Source of the DNA: JACRAR01 sp041674385
GTDB taxonomy: Bacteria; Pseudomonadota; Gammaproteobacteria; Burkholderiales; Rhodocyclaceae
DNA: 64,000 nt
Reading direction: 5' to 3'
Assembly: GCA_041674385.1 (NCBI GenBank)
Contig: JBAYVU010000009.1
Coordinates: 21,777-85,776 of the forward strand
The notes beneath the pieces are model-generated. The model ran no database searches. It had not been told where the DNA came from and worked only from the letters and a program-made list of their open reading frames with translations. Each line of letters starts with the position of its first letter. Within the stretch, counting starts at the first letter, position 1. The position numbers and the translations under genes were made by a program. Positions 8,116-17,490 of the stretch are shown here, piece by piece.

Positions 8116-11100
8116 TCATTTCTCCTTCTGCGCTGCCGTCGATTCGGTCACAGCCTGTTTCAGTAGAGCATTGCGTTCTACCGTCAAGGCATCGAGCTTC
8201 TGCCGCTTCTCTGCCGGCGTCAGCGCCTGGTCGTGGCGTACCGCTTCGGCATCCTTGTTGATCCCGGACAGGCTTTTGGCGGCGTGCTCCAGTGGCTTCG
8301 CCTCGGTCGCCAGCGGGTTAGTTTCCTTTACATCGGCGTAGCTCTTGAGTCCCATATCGTCAAGCTCCCGCATCGTGCCGCGCATGCGCTTGGATTCCTG
8401 CAGGAGGTCGTAAAAGGCCGTCTCATACTTGGTATGCTGGGCCGGATCGTTGGCGTAGAACCGCCGAATAACCGGCATCTGGTCGGCGCGGCGTTCAGGT
8501 AACTTGTCGCCGAATAGGGCCTGGTCGGAAAGCATCAGGCCGTAAAGTGCCCAGGTGTTGAAGTAGCCGCGCAGTAGCGCCTCAGACCGGGCGGGGTTGA
8601 TCTGCATTGATTCCGGTAAGTCACGGGTAGCCATGCCGGCCGCCTTCATGGTCTCGCTGGTTCCCGGCTTCGATCTGAGGAAGGGCTGCACGTTCTCCAT
8701 GCCCGGCGTCTCAATGGGGGCCTTGGTGAAGGCGTTGCGGTTCGTCGCCTGTTCGGCCAGCGGCGCGATGATCTGCGGCATCAGGTTCAGATTGAACGTC
8801 GTGCCGATGATCCGGGCGAAGTCTTTGCCCAGGCCCTGCGGATCCGCATCGATGATCTTCTCAACCGTGCGCTCGGCAGCCGATGACATGGAGCCCACCT
8901 CCCACACCTTGGGGTATCTGAAATGCTGATCGCCGATGAAGAAATGCCAGTGCGAATCGCGGTCCCAGTCGGCCAGGTCCTGATACTTCTCGTTGTCCCG
9001 GTTCAGCAGATACAGCGCGGCAGACATCAGGGCCATCATGCCGGCCCTGGTCGCGATCGCGCCTTTGTTCGGGTCATGCGCCAGGCCACGATAGAGCCGG
9101 TCCCAAGAAATCAGCGCCGGGCGGAGGAACATTACTGTGTCGTACATGAAGCCCAGCGCCTTGCTGTCGCCCTTCATGGCGAAGTCCGTCGACACGTCCC
9201 GCGCTAGGTAGGCCGCATGCCGTGGATTCTCGCCTTGTGCCACTGACCGCTTGTACTCGCCCAGGCGCGTACTCGACTCGAAGGCATCGCCCAGCGTCTC
9301 GATGAAGTTCAACATCTTGCCCGGCGCATCCAGCACAGTGCGGTAATCGATGCCTTGCCGGGTGTAGAACTTCTCCAGCTTGGTACGTAGATGTCCCTCG
9401 TCCAGGTAGATCGAACTGAGCCCGCCACCGTTGGCTACCCATTCCCTGTAGATCGGGTCGCTGGTCATCCGCATGCGCATGCCGTCCAGGCTGTCGAGGA
9501 TAGGCCGGAAGCCTGCCCGGCTCATGACGCTACCCATGATGGTGTCGCGCGCTATGTTGGCCAGCCAGAATTCAGGAACGGTCGTAATCGAGGCCTGGCC
9601 GATGCGCTTTGGCATACCCAGCCACTTGACGACTTCGGACTGTACCGGCCTGTCGATCGCCGAGAGCGCCCGGTAGAGGATCGGATCGCCAACCTCGAAC
9701 CAGACGGGTTTGCCATGCTGGAGCACCGCCACCACGTTCTTGCCGGCAGGCGGTTGCCCCTTGATAAGGAATTCGAAGAAGGCTGGAGCGTCACCGTCGA
9801 TGCCGATGCCGTAGCGCTTCAGCAAGGTTTCGAGTACCTGATCGCCGCTGATTTTCACCGGCCGCGACTCGGTATCGATCTTGATCATGAACTTGCCGCC
9901 GCCTTCCTTCTGAGACAGCTCGGCGACTTTCATGCGGGCTTCGTTCTTTACGGCCTTGTCAAGCAGCATCGCAGCATTGCCGACCATGTTGCCCAGCACG
10001 TCCTTGATATTGGTTGTCCCTCCTGTGAGCGCCTGAATGCCTTGCCAGTCACCTGGCTTGCCCTTGATGCCGCCGGGCTGTTCTACCCGATGGAAGGGTA
10101 GGTACTGGGTTCGCTGCCATAGCCGGCGCGATTCGGGGTTGATGATGTTTTGGGCTTCAGCGAAATCGAGAATGCCTTTGTTCCATGCCTGGTAGTCCTG
10201 GAAGGCCTTCTCGCGCTCTGGGGTACGTAGCCTGAGCATGGCGTCAATCTCTCCCTTGGAGAATAGATGCTCGCGCTTCTGGCCAAGCAGTTCATCGGCA
10301 GAGCGTCCGACGAAGTAGAGTAGGGCATCGTCCATGCTCGCAGCGACAGGCTTCAGAATATCTTCAAGACCTTTTCCTTTCCATGAGAATGAACCGTCTG
10401 GGTTCTTCACCGGGTAGCCGAAGCGCACCGCTCCGTCTGCGATCGAGGCCGATGCGCGCGACAGGCGGGCGGATTCGTAGGGGCCGTTGGGGTTGATCTT
10501 GCCGGTCATGTCGCGTTCCATCCGGTAGATGCCGTGCAGATCATCTACGGTTGATTGCCGGAACTTGTCCCAGAAACGGTCGAAGTATTCCGCAATGGGC
10601 TTGTCAGTACCTATCTTGCTACGTGCCCGGTTGAGGGCATCCTGCCCGAACCAGCCGGTCATCTGTTCCTGCGCCTTGCGCAGCGCCGGACCGTACTTGT
10701 GGGTCTGGGTGAAATCTTCCAGCCATGCATGAACCTTCGGGGCGCGTGCCTCAAGTACATCCGGCTGGGTCAGGAAGAGCCTGACGCCCTCGGCAAATCC
10801 CTCGTTGACCTTCTTCTGGTCGTAGCTGATCGATTTCAATTCCTCACGCAGAGCCTTGTCGCTACGCCACGCAGTTGATATTTCCGGTACGCGATGGTCA
10901 ATCAGGTGTGCTACCTCATGCGCTGCAACTTCGATGTCGTTGGCTCGCTTGATCCGGACTTCCTCCACCTTGGGACGGAAGAAGCCGAGCCGCTTTTGAC
11001 CTTTGACGCGCCCCTCATAGATCGTGGTATCGAACGCCTTGGCCAGGTCGCCAACGATCTGCTCGCGGCGCTTCGGGGCTGGCAAGTCTGCAACGGTCTT

Positions 11101-13692
11101 GAGCTTGCTGGCCGGTGCGTAGGTGTCGCTCACCATTGGAGCATAGTTCGCACCTGGCGCCCATGAGTTCTGCACCTTCGACGCGGCCATGTCCTGAAGC
11201 GCTTCGTGGCTGGCGCCGCGGCGTTCAATCTCAGCCTGCACCTTTGCCCGAGCCCCATCAGAGAGATTCTTGCCAGAGGCCATGCGCGCCAGCGCGGCGT
11301 CATCGAACTCGGTTACCGCCTTGCCGGCGATACGCGCCAAACTGATCGGTCTCTTGGTATCTCCCGACTTGATCCACTCCTTGAGGCCCTCTATCGGCAT
11401 CTCGGTTATCGCGCCCAATCCCTTCCAGCCGGGCTCATAGTTGGACTGATAGATGCGCTGCGCGTCTGATTCATCGATGGCGCCAAGGATTACTTTTGCC
11501 TCGTCGTACTTGCCGGACTTGGGGTCAATCTGGTCAATCACGAAGGCGCGGGGTGATTCCGGTTGGTCACCAATGAACACGTCGATGTTATCCCCGTCTT
11601 TGCCCAGACTACGTTTGAAGTAACCATAATGATTTTTCAACTCGCTCTGCCATGGGCGGCCGTTCGCATCGATACCGGAGCGGATTGAACCCTTGGGGTT
11701 CTCGATGCTGATCGGCAGTCCGTGTAGATCAAGATGCCCCTTGACATACGTGCCGGCTTCGATCTGCGCCGGTGTGGGTTGCGGTAGGTCGTTGAGTGGC
11801 GAAGTAGCCGCCTGGTGCGCTGCTTCGTCAACGCGCATGGCCAAGGGTATAGGTTCTGTTGAAACCGGCGTGTCTGTGCGGACCGTTTCTACACTCCGGC
11901 GCTTGGCTTCCCGCTCAAGCTTGGTCCGCGCCTGATCGGTCAGTGAAGCCATGCCGCGCCACTTGTCCAGGGTCACATCATCCAATTCCCGCACCTTGCG
12001 GCCAAGAACGACATCCCCCTGGTTGCGTGCCTCGACCTCTGCAATCTTGGCCGGATCGCGCAGCATCTCCAACACCTTGGGTATCCTCTCTGCCGGAACG
12101 GTTTCTGCCAAAGTCTTGCCACCATCATTGACCGTGAAGGTGTAGCCGCCATCCTGGTTGCGCTTGAAGCTCTCGATCAACTTACCGTCGTTAACGTGGT
12201 TGTTGTACAGGTCTACAAACCCGGCAAGGCTGCCGCGCTCGTTCAGGATGCGTTCGGCGCGGGTAATGGATTCGTTGATCGCGTCGGCGGTCGGCGTAGT
12301 CCTGGCGTCAATGGCTGCCGGTCGCCTCTCCGCAATCGTTCCCGCAGCGTCCGCACCAGAATACCCAGTACCTTCGCCCACTCCGGCACGCTCAAGGTTA
12401 GCCCGTTGTGGATCAGGAACTTCGAATTCTTCCGGTAGGGTAGGCATCCCCTTGTCTGTGCTCGGTCCAGGTCGACGACCTGTATCAGCAAGCGGTTGCG
12501 CAAGGTCATCGGCGGCATACCCAGCTTCCGGCCGGCTTCCTGGATAGTCAGGGTATCCCCGTTGATCGGGATGCGATGGCAGTACCTCCGATGGGAAATC
12601 TGCCGCTGGTGTCTCAACCAAGCCACGTTCCCCGGCTCGTAGTTGCGGTTCATATCCAGCCGCCCCAGCCATAGGAGCCGGTTCCGTTCTGGTTTCGGCC
12701 CAACTTCCTGGAGGAACGTCGGGAAGCTGTTCAGCCATTGCGGGCAGATCGTTATTCCCCGGCCTCCGTAGTTCTTGAAGTCCTTGTCCTGAGGATTCAG
12801 GCACCTGTTCTTGATTCGCTTCCAGGCGTCGTAAGTCGCTCGCACCGCCCATGACCTGGCCATTGTTGCCCCCTGTCTTTGCCGCCTGTTCGGTCTGCCA
12901 CGCATCGAAATATGCTTGAGCTTCACCCTCGGGGATACGCAACAGCCGCTGCAACACCAGTGGCGATGGATCCGGATGGAAGCGGAGCAAGCCCTTCGCT
13001 GTCGTCGCCTTCGTGAACTTCGCTGCCGGCGCAATCGCCATCGGCGCGGCATTGATGGCGGTATCCGCGGCTGTTGCTAGTACCGGGCTGCCCGTAGCAT
13101 CCAGCACTTGATTACCCGCGCTCTGGCCAACTTCGGCAAGTTTCTGGAACGGATACATGACGGCTTCGGTTGCCGCCTTGCCCATCTCACCACGCGGCTG
13201 GTACGTCATTGCTTCGCCAACGTTGCGAACTACGTCAGCGGGTTCGGCGTCGGTAAAGCCCATAGCCTTGCCAGCCGCCGCCCCGATTCCAGCGATGCCA
13301 GCAACGGGTAGCGCTACCATCTGGCTGCCGAGATTCATTGCGGTCTCGCCGATGGCAGTGGCCGGGTTGTTGAGCGCGATGGTTTTCAGGAGCGAGGGAT
13401 TCTCCGGTTCCTGGGGAACGAACTTGTATCCCGTATCTTCGGCCTTGGCATCGCTCAGCGGGGTAAATTTCCAGGATGCCGATGCGGGCGGGTCTGCTTC
13501 GAACCGTTGGGCATACTCACGCTCCAGCGCAGCGCGGTTTTCATCGGGCATGTCCTGTGCGAATTCGGCACGGACTATCTGCTCAGCATCAGCATCACGC
13601 GCCTCCTGCTCATCGGCAGACACACGCGGGAAGTCGGTAGGCCGGTGTGATTCGGTCGACCCTAGCGGAGTGAAAACATAGCCGCCCATCAC
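8116..13692 (-). CDS. giant phage polyvalent protein (1858 aa) with PPase-like and zincin-like domains
   Basis: Large multi-domain protein of the type described as polyvalent proteins, which phages and conjugative elements are thought to inject with their DNA. Visible order: an N-terminal region with small-residue hydrophobic stretches; a low-complexity linker (about residues 277-483) that coincides with an overlapping gene; a pyrophosphatase-like domain (around residue 690: NHYGYFKRSLGKDGDNIDVF); a zincin-like metallopeptidase motif (HEVAH, about residue 925); and an LPD38-like C-terminal region. It starts at ATG 13692, overlapping the upstream stop (ATGA), so translation is probably coupled. 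Likely role: protecting or processing incoming phage DNA or modifying host targets. The domain names are by motif recognition. Confidence 0.8.
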   Translation of the reverse strand: MMGGYVFTPLGSTESHRPTDFPRVSADEQEARDADAEQIVRAEFAQDMPDENRAALEREYAQRFEADPPASASWKFTPLSDAKAEDTGYKFVPQEPENPSLLKTIALNNPATAIGETAMNLGSQMVALPVAGIAGIGAAAGKAMGFTDAEPADVVRNVGEAMTYQPRGEMGKAATEAVMYPFQKLAEVGQSAGNQVLDATGSPVLATAADTAINAAPMAIAPAAKFTKATTAKGLLRFHPDPSPLVLQRLLRIPEGEAQAYFDAWQTEQAAKTGGNNGQVMGGASDLRRLEANQEQVPESSGQGLQELRRPGNNDLPAMAEQLPDVPPGSWAETRTEPAPMAGAAGYEPQLRAGERGLVETPAADFPSEVLPSHPDQRGYPDYPGSRPEAGYAADDLAQPLADTGRRPGPSTDKGMPTLPEEFEVPDPQRANLERAGVGEGTGYSGADAAGTIAERRPAAIDARTTPTADAINESITRAERILNERGSLAGFVDLYNNHVNDGKLIESFKRNQDGGYTFTVNDGGKTLAETVPAERIPKVLEMLRDPAKIAEVEARNQGDVVLGRKVRELDDVTLDKWRGMASLTDQARTKLEREAKRRSVETVRTDTPVSTEPIPLAMRVDEAAHQAATSPLNDLPQPTPAQIEAGTYVKGHLDLHGLPISIENPKGSIRSGIDANGRPWQSELKNHYGYFKRSLGKDGDNIDVFIGDQPESPRAFVIDQIDPKSGKYDEAKVILGAIDESDAQRIYQSNYEPGWKGLGAITEMPIEGLKEWIKSGDTKRPISLARIAGKAVTEFDDAALARMASGKNLSDGARAKVQAEIERRGASHEALQDMAASKVQNSWAPGANYAPMVSDTYAPASKLKTVADLPAPKRREQIVGDLAKAFDTTIYEGRVKGQKRLGFFRPKVEEVRIKRANDIEVAAHEVAHLIDHRVPEISTAWRSDKALREELKSISYDQKKVNEGFAEGVRLFLTQPDVLEARAPKVHAWLEDFTQTHKYGPALRKAQEQMTGWFGQDALNRARSKIGTDKPIAEYFDRFWDKFRQSTVDDLHGIYRMERDMTGKINPNGPYESARLSRASASIADGAVRFGYPVKNPDGSFSWKGKGLEDILKPVAASMDDALLYFVGRSADELLGQKREHLFSKGEIDAMLRLRTPEREKAFQDYQAWNKGILDFAEAQNIINPESRRLWQRTQYLPFHRVEQPGGIKGKPGDWQGIQALTGGTTNIKDVLGNMVGNAAMLLDKAVKNEARMKVAELSQKEGGGKFMIKIDTESRPVKISGDQVLETLLKRYGIGIDGDAPAFFEFLIKGQPPAGKNVVAVLQHGKPVWFEVGDPILYRALSAIDRPVQSEVVKWLGMPKRIGQASITTVPEFWLANIARDTIMGSVMSRAGFRPILDSLDGMRMRMTSDPIYREWVANGGGLSSIYLDEGHLRTKLEKFYTRQGIDYRTVLDAPGKMLNFIETLGDAFESSTRLGEYKRSVAQGENPRHAAYLARDVSTDFAMKGDSKALGFMYDTVMFLRPALISWDRLYRGLAHDPNKGAIATRAGMMALMSAALYLLNRDNEKYQDLADWDRDSHWHFFIGDQHFRYPKVWEVGSMSSAAERTVEKIIDADPQGLGKDFARIIGTTFNLNLMPQIIAPLAEQATNRNAFTKAPIETPGMENVQPFLRSKPGTSETMKAAGMATRDLPESMQINPARSEALLRGYFNTWALYGLMLSDQALFGDKLPERRADQMPVIRRFYANDPAQHTKYETAFYDLLQESKRMRGTMRELDDMGLKSYADVKETNPLATEAKPLEHAAKSLSGINKDAEAVRHDQALTPAEKRQKLDALTVERNALLKQAVTESTAAQKEK
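12243..12863 (-). CDS. HNH/AP2-like phage endonuclease overlapping the polyvalent gene in another frame
   Basis: A 206-residue product in a frame shifted by one base relative to the polyvalent ORF on the same strand. ATG 12863 is preceded by GGGGG about 6 bp upstream. It shows the phage HNH/AP2-type pattern: TYDAWKRIKNRCLNP, YGGRGITICPQW, then LGRLDMNRNYEPGNVAWLRH and QISHRR. Two helix-turn-helix-like units follow (LTIQEAGRKLGMPPMTLRNR and LSVPEWAKVLGILVRTLRER). In this frame third codon positions are mostly G/C; in the giant frame they are not, so this looks like the older coding frame. The usual LDRIDN is altered to LGRLDM, so activity is doubtful. It probably entered as a homing-type gene. 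Confidence 0.65.
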   Translation of the reverse strand: MARSWAVRATYDAWKRIKNRCLNPQDKDFKNYGGRGITICPQWLNSFPTFLQEVGPKPERNRLLWLGRLDMNRNYEPGNVAWLRHQRQISHRRYCHRIPINGDTLTIQEAGRKLGMPPMTLRNRLLIQVVDLDRAQTRGCLPYRKNSKFLIHNGLTLSVPEWAKVLGILVRTLRERLRRGDRQPLTPGLRRPPTRSTNPLPAPNAS

Positions 13693-15212
13693 TGCCTGCC
13701 GAAGTATCCGATGTGCCGCCCCTGGGGATCGAACACCTTGTACCCCTTCGGCGTCAGTTCGCCCAGCTTATGGCCATTCATGGTCAAATCTCCCATGAAG
13801 GCGCGGCGTGTCAGTTCCGCGTCGAGTTTGGCTTTGCCATCAGGACCAGCAACTTTGCCGTAATGTTGAAGCTGCTGCTCTGTCAACTCTGTGAGAGGTT
13901 TGCCGGAGAATGAGCCGAATGAATCGCCCTGGTTTTGGCCCTGCCGGGTGTCAAACCAATCGTCAGCGCCGATCTTGCGCCTGTTGGCCAATGCTGCTTG
14001 TCGCGCCAAGCCGGGCGAATAGTCCGGATTTTCGCGCCCCGTGTTGGTCGCCTTCGCGGTACGGCGCATGATTTCCTGCGGCGACATCCCGGTGATCGCC
14101 TCGCGCGCTGCGTCAATCTCCATGTTGCTGCGATCCTGGGACATCGTGACCTTGCCCCCAGCCGAGAGTCGGCGGTCGAGCATCTCCGACTGTGCGTCGA
14201 GCCGCTTGTTGAATCGATCGTCTCTCCGATCTTCGCGTGACTCTTGCCCTTCTTGCCGCATCTGTTCAAGTTGAATTTGCCGGTCCAGCAACGCGCCTTC
14301 GCCTTCTCGCTTGCCTTGTTGCTGAACCATGAAATCAACCATCTTGGTCGGCTGCAACATATTTACCGCACTTTTCGCCAAGTCGGCGGCACCCATCACC
14401 TTTGTTCCAGTCACCTGGCCGGTCCGCTCATCGATTACATCTAAGTTCCACCGGCCGCCACCGAGATTCGTAAGTTTGGCGTTAGAACCGTCAGGCAGAT
14501 CGCGGTTGTATATTCGCTGCAATACCGGCATCGCGTCATCGTAAGCGCCGCCCGCAACAAGCCGCTGTGCATGCGCGAAATCATCGGCATACACACGCCC
14601 TTGCTCGGACTCGGCAAAGTCGCGCCACGCCTTGGCTTCTGCTACCTTCCCCTGACGAAGGTAAGCGCCAGTGATTTGCGGGCTGATGGCATCGAGGTAA
14701 CTGCCTCTCTGCAAGCCTGGTTGAGTTTGAGCGGATGCAAGTGTTCTCCGAATATCTTCCTGATCGGCAGCCTTCTGGTGTTCAGTAGCAAGCGCAGCGT
14801 AATGCGTTGCTTTAACCGGATCCCCAAAATTCGCTGCAACGGTACTCATGTTGCGCAGCCGCTGCTGCTGAATCTGATCGTCGGTGAAAGGCGTGTCCTG
14901 AACTTCGGCGCCCAACTTGTACTGCTTGGCCGGCGCCAGCGCCAGCGCCCCAGTTTCGCCGCCTGCCGTGGGTGTAACAGAATATGTCCCCCCCTCATTC
15001 GCTTGGACGTTGTAAAGCGCATTCCCTTGGTCGTCCTTGGCATTTGCGGCGGCTTCGAGTTGTTGCGCCTGCCCTGGCGTGTATTGGGCGATCTCTTCCG
15101 GCTTCACATCGGACGCTTTGGATAACGCGTGATCGCGCATGATCCCGTTGGTGACGTTGTAGGCATCGGCAAAATTATTTAAGAACTGCCCTGCTCTTCC
15201 AAATCGCGCCAT
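13689..15212 (-). CDS. putative phage internal virion / ejection protein (507 aa)
   Basis: Starts at ATG 15212 (MARFGRAGQFLNNFADAY) with GGGGTG upstream; the longer frame to 15278 has no support. The product is hydrophilic, Ala/Gln/Arg-rich and helical. A likely coiled coil (about residues 300-350; GEGALLDRQIQLEQMRQEGQ followed by alternating Glu/Arg) precedes a GMSPQEIMRRTAKA segment. Size, composition and position directly upstream of a polyvalent giant resemble podovirus internal virion proteins ejected with DNA. No enzymatic motif is seen. The assignment rests on context, not a firm family match. Confidence 0.55.
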   Translation of the reverse strand: MARFGRAGQFLNNFADAYNVTNGIMRDHALSKASDVKPEEIAQYTPGQAQQLEAAANAKDDQGNALYNVQANEGGTYSVTPTAGGETGALALAPAKQYKLGAEVQDTPFTDDQIQQQRLRNMSTVAANFGDPVKATHYAALATEHQKAADQEDIRRTLASAQTQPGLQRGSYLDAISPQITGAYLRQGKVAEAKAWRDFAESEQGRVYADDFAHAQRLVAGGAYDDAMPVLQRIYNRDLPDGSNAKLTNLGGGRWNLDVIDERTGQVTGTKVMGAADLAKSAVNMLQPTKMVDFMVQQQGKREGEGALLDRQIQLEQMRQEGQESREDRRDDRFNKRLDAQSEMLDRRLSAGGKVTMSQDRSNMEIDAAREAITGMSPQEIMRRTAKATNTGRENPDYSPGLARQAALANRRKIGADDWFDTRQGQNQGDSFGSFSGKPLTELTEQQLQHYGKVAGPDGKAKLDAELTRRAFMGDLTMNGHKLGELTPKGYKVFDPQGRHIGYFGRQ

Positions 15213-15309
15213 GATTACACCCCGCCAGTTGATGGATTCTGAAGTTTTCACAATCGTAACCCCAATCAAAAACTGCAACCGGTTGCAGGCCTCTATCTAT
15301 ATGATTCCA

Positions 15310-16032
15310 TTAGCATGATACCTTCCCCCTGCGCAACCGCTGCCTGATTCGTTCCTCTCTCTTCTTGAACTCGGCACGGCCCACATTGGTCAGTTTCTCG
15401 TCGTCAGAATCAAGCTGACAGACCAGCTCATCCTTGTTGTAATCAATCTCCACTACCGCACTGAAGCCGGTAGCAACATCGAAAAGTGCATCGGCGCCAA
15501 TAGCAGGCTGATCTGCTAAGTATTCGGCGAGCTCGGCATCAAGTTCATCGGCTGGCGCTTCAGAAATTGCCCGCCGGTTTCCGTGGCTGCCGCGCTGTCC
15601 CTGTTGAAGCGCCTTCATTACTTCGAACCCAGCCGCCCAAAACATCGACCAATCCTTTCTCCGTCCGCCATCGTCGGCCAGGACCGCGCAGGCCAGCGAC
15701 CAGGCGCCGCGCCTATCGTTCGGGTAATGCAAGTCCCGGAGAATCGCAGCCACCTTTGGATTGTCCTCGCGGAAGTCTGCCGCCAGCGGTCGGAGCACCA
15801 GCACCAGCGCTTCAACATCGCCGGCCGGCATATTTTCAAGACGCCAGGCTATTGCCGACCCGATGTCGGCCGGCTGCAGCAGGCATCGCGGAAGCCGCGC
15901 CTTCACTGAGGATTGCTCAGAAATCGGCGTTTTAGGCTGCTGGCGCAATTTCACCCCCTTGCCGCTACCACCCCCTTGCCGAGGCGCCGATCGCGTTAAA
16001 GCGAGTGCGATAGCAAGTGGGGAACCCATCAT
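15310..16032 (-). CDS. hypothetical phage protein, 240 aa
   Basis: Starts at ATG 16032, overlapping the upstream stop (ATGA). It has a basic N-terminus with Gly-rich RQGGGSGKG, a central helical region (AIAWRLENMPAGDVEALVLV, NDRRGAWSLACAVLADDGG) and a basic Arg-rich C-terminus (KKREERIRQRLRRGK). The middle resembles no domain I can name. The 97-bp gap after it, before the ejection-like protein, holds no gene. Its position between replication and virion-type genes does not settle a role. Confidence 0.6.
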   Translation of the reverse strand: MMGSPLAIALALTRSAPRQGGGSGKGVKLRQQPKTPISEQSSVKARLPRCLLQPADIGSAIAWRLENMPAGDVEALVLVLRPLAADFREDNPKVAAILRDLHYPNDRRGAWSLACAVLADDGGRRKDWSMFWAAGFEVMKALQQGQRGSHGNRRAISEAPADELDAELAEYLADQPAIGADALFDVATGFSAVVEIDYNKDELVCQLDSDDEKLTNVGRAEFKKREERIRQRLRRGKVSC

Positions 16033-16328
16033 TGCACCGTTGGCTCAAGGATGTCGCCAACGACTGCGGCGTGCGTTCCAAGAGCCTTCTCGGCGGCATT
16101 GGCCAACCTTCTGGTCACTTCCCGCACGATCTTGCTATGGTCGCCGTTGAAGCCCTCCAAACGCTCATCCATGATCAGTAGTTCAAGGAGGTCGATGGCC
16201 TCATGGATTCCATCAACAGCCGCGTGAATGCCGTTGACGAGGGCGCGCTCCCTGATTGTCATTCGTGCGTTGGCTTCGCGGAATTCGTTGGCAATGACTT
16301 CGTCCTGCGCTTCATTGGTCGCGGTCAT
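16029..16328 (-). CDS. hypothetical phage protein, 99 aa
   Basis: A small acidic, helical protein (ERALVNGIHAAVDGIHEAID, IVREVTRRLANAAEKALG). It is linked by ATGA overlaps to both neighbours (16325-16328 upstream, 16029-16032 downstream), which strongly supports it as a real, translationally coupled gene of the element. No domain is recognised. Confidence 0.6.
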   Translation of the reverse strand: MTATNEAQDEVIANEFREANARMTIRERALVNGIHAAVDGIHEAIDLLELLIMDERLEGFNGDHSKIVREVTRRLANAAEKALGTHAAVVGDILEPTVQ

Positions 16329-16564
16329 CGGCGGCCCTCTGCTGCGACGCGCATTACCCTGGGCCTCGTCACCAGTCCGGCTGGAACGGTGATGTTCAAC
16401 GCCTGTGCTGATTTCGCGGTTGCCTTCTCGGGAGAAACACCCGGCCGCAGAAAACAGAAGGGCGGAATTTGGTCTCCAGTGCAGGTCTTGCGTTTGACGA
16501 CGCAGCCTAATTCATAGAACCGCATGGCGGCACTTACTTGGCTCTTGGCCGGCGGCTTATTCAT
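16325..16564 (-). CDS. small hypothetical phage protein, 79 aa
   Basis: The start ATG at 16564 overlaps the helicase stop (TAATG), and its stop overlaps the next start (ATGA), so the three genes are coupled. The sequence KSQVSAAMRFYELGCVVKRKTC at its N-terminus looks compact; a Cys pair (GCVVKRKTC) and a C-terminal Arg-rich tail are visible. Function unknown. Confidence 0.5.
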   Translation of the reverse strand: MNKPPAKSQVSAAMRFYELGCVVKRKTCTGDQIPPFCFLRPGVSPEKATAKSAQALNITVPAGLVTRPRVMRVAAEGRR

Positions 16565-17490
16565 TAAAGTCCCGCTTCGAGCTTGCCTGTCATGTCCATC
16601 GGCCCGCATGTTCCGTTCTCAAGAAATTGAGTCGATGCGGCGTGGAACCACAGCGCCACTTTTCCTTCCCAGTCTCCATTTCGCTGTTTGTCGCAAATCA
16701 GCAGCGCATCGGGTTCTCGGGAGCGATCGTGCTTTCCCTCTTCAAGGTCGCGTTCCTTCTGCTTGTTGCGCCAGACGGTCAGGACGTTATCGACCTGATC
16801 CGTGATAGAGCCGGTGCCTTTTACGTCCATCTTGCCCGGTGGTGCGTATTCGTCTCTACCCTTGCGGCTGTGCGCTACTAGGTAAATGTGCAAGCCGTTG
16901 TCGCGTGCGATCGAGCACAGGGCATCAAGGAAAGCCTTCTGGGCGTTGTAGTCATCCTCGCCCATGCCGCATTTCATGAGGCTGTCGATAACGAAGTGCT
17001 GCATCTTCAGCTTGTCGGCGCAGTACCGAATCACCGCCAGGAGCTTTGCAGATCGGACTGTTCCTTGCTGGTCATACAGCCATAGCAGCCTGTTCGTTCC
17101 CGCATGAAATTTGCGGATGAAGTCAGGATCCGGCGAACTGGCGCCGAAGGCTTGCCTGCAGATTCGCGCCAGGGTCATGCCCGGTCGCATCTCCATGCTG
17201 GCTATGCAAACGCGCTGCTGCTGTGCAATCAGTCCGAGCGTGACCTGGCCGAGCACTAGGCTCTTACCGTGGCCATTGATCCCACCCACCAGGGTAACCT
17301 CACCCGGGCGAAAGCGGATTTGCGCATGCGTCTTGGGCCAAGGCATGCGTGCGCCAATCGGGCCAGTAGGCGAATGAAAGTAGGCCACAACGTCATCGGC
17401 ATAGGCAGAAGCCGGCCGCACCTTGTGTTCGGCATCCGTGTCTGCCATGTAGGCGCGAAAATCGATACTGTCATTGATCAGCGTGGCCAT
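16564..17490 (-). CDS. DnaB/Gp4-like replicative helicase ATPase
   Basis: A RecA-fold ATPase of the DnaB type: Walker A VGGINGHGKSLVLGQ, a later Walker B-like HFVIDSLMKCG, a conserved LHIYLVAHSRKG (sensor strand with His) and KGTGSITDQVDNVLTVWR (arginine-finger region). The N-terminal primase and DnaB-N domains are absent, so it needs a separate primase or loader. ATG 17490 (MATLINDSIDF) has GGGAGG upstream; 17520 would overlap its neighbour more. It follows an O-like initiator gene, giving the usual phage initiator-helicase pair. Confidence 0.8.
   Translation of the reverse strand: MATLINDSIDFRAYMADTDAEHKVRPASAYADDVVAYFHSPTGPIGARMPWPKTHAQIRFRPGEVTLVGGINGHGKSLVLGQVTLGLIAQQQRVCIASMEMRPGMTLARICRQAFGASSPDPDFIRKFHAGTNRLLWLYDQQGTVRSAKLLAVIRYCADKLKMQHFVIDSLMKCGMGEDDYNAQKAFLDALCSIARDNGLHIYLVAHSRKGRDEYAPPGKMDVKGTGSITDQVDNVLTVWRNKQKERDLEEGKHDRSREPDALLICDKQRNGDWEGKVALWFHAASTQFLENGTCGPMDMTGKLEAGL

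Noticed and set aside
9391..10101. 236-codon ORF on the plus strand
   Set aside because: Antisense shadow of the polyvalent gene with no recognisable motif.
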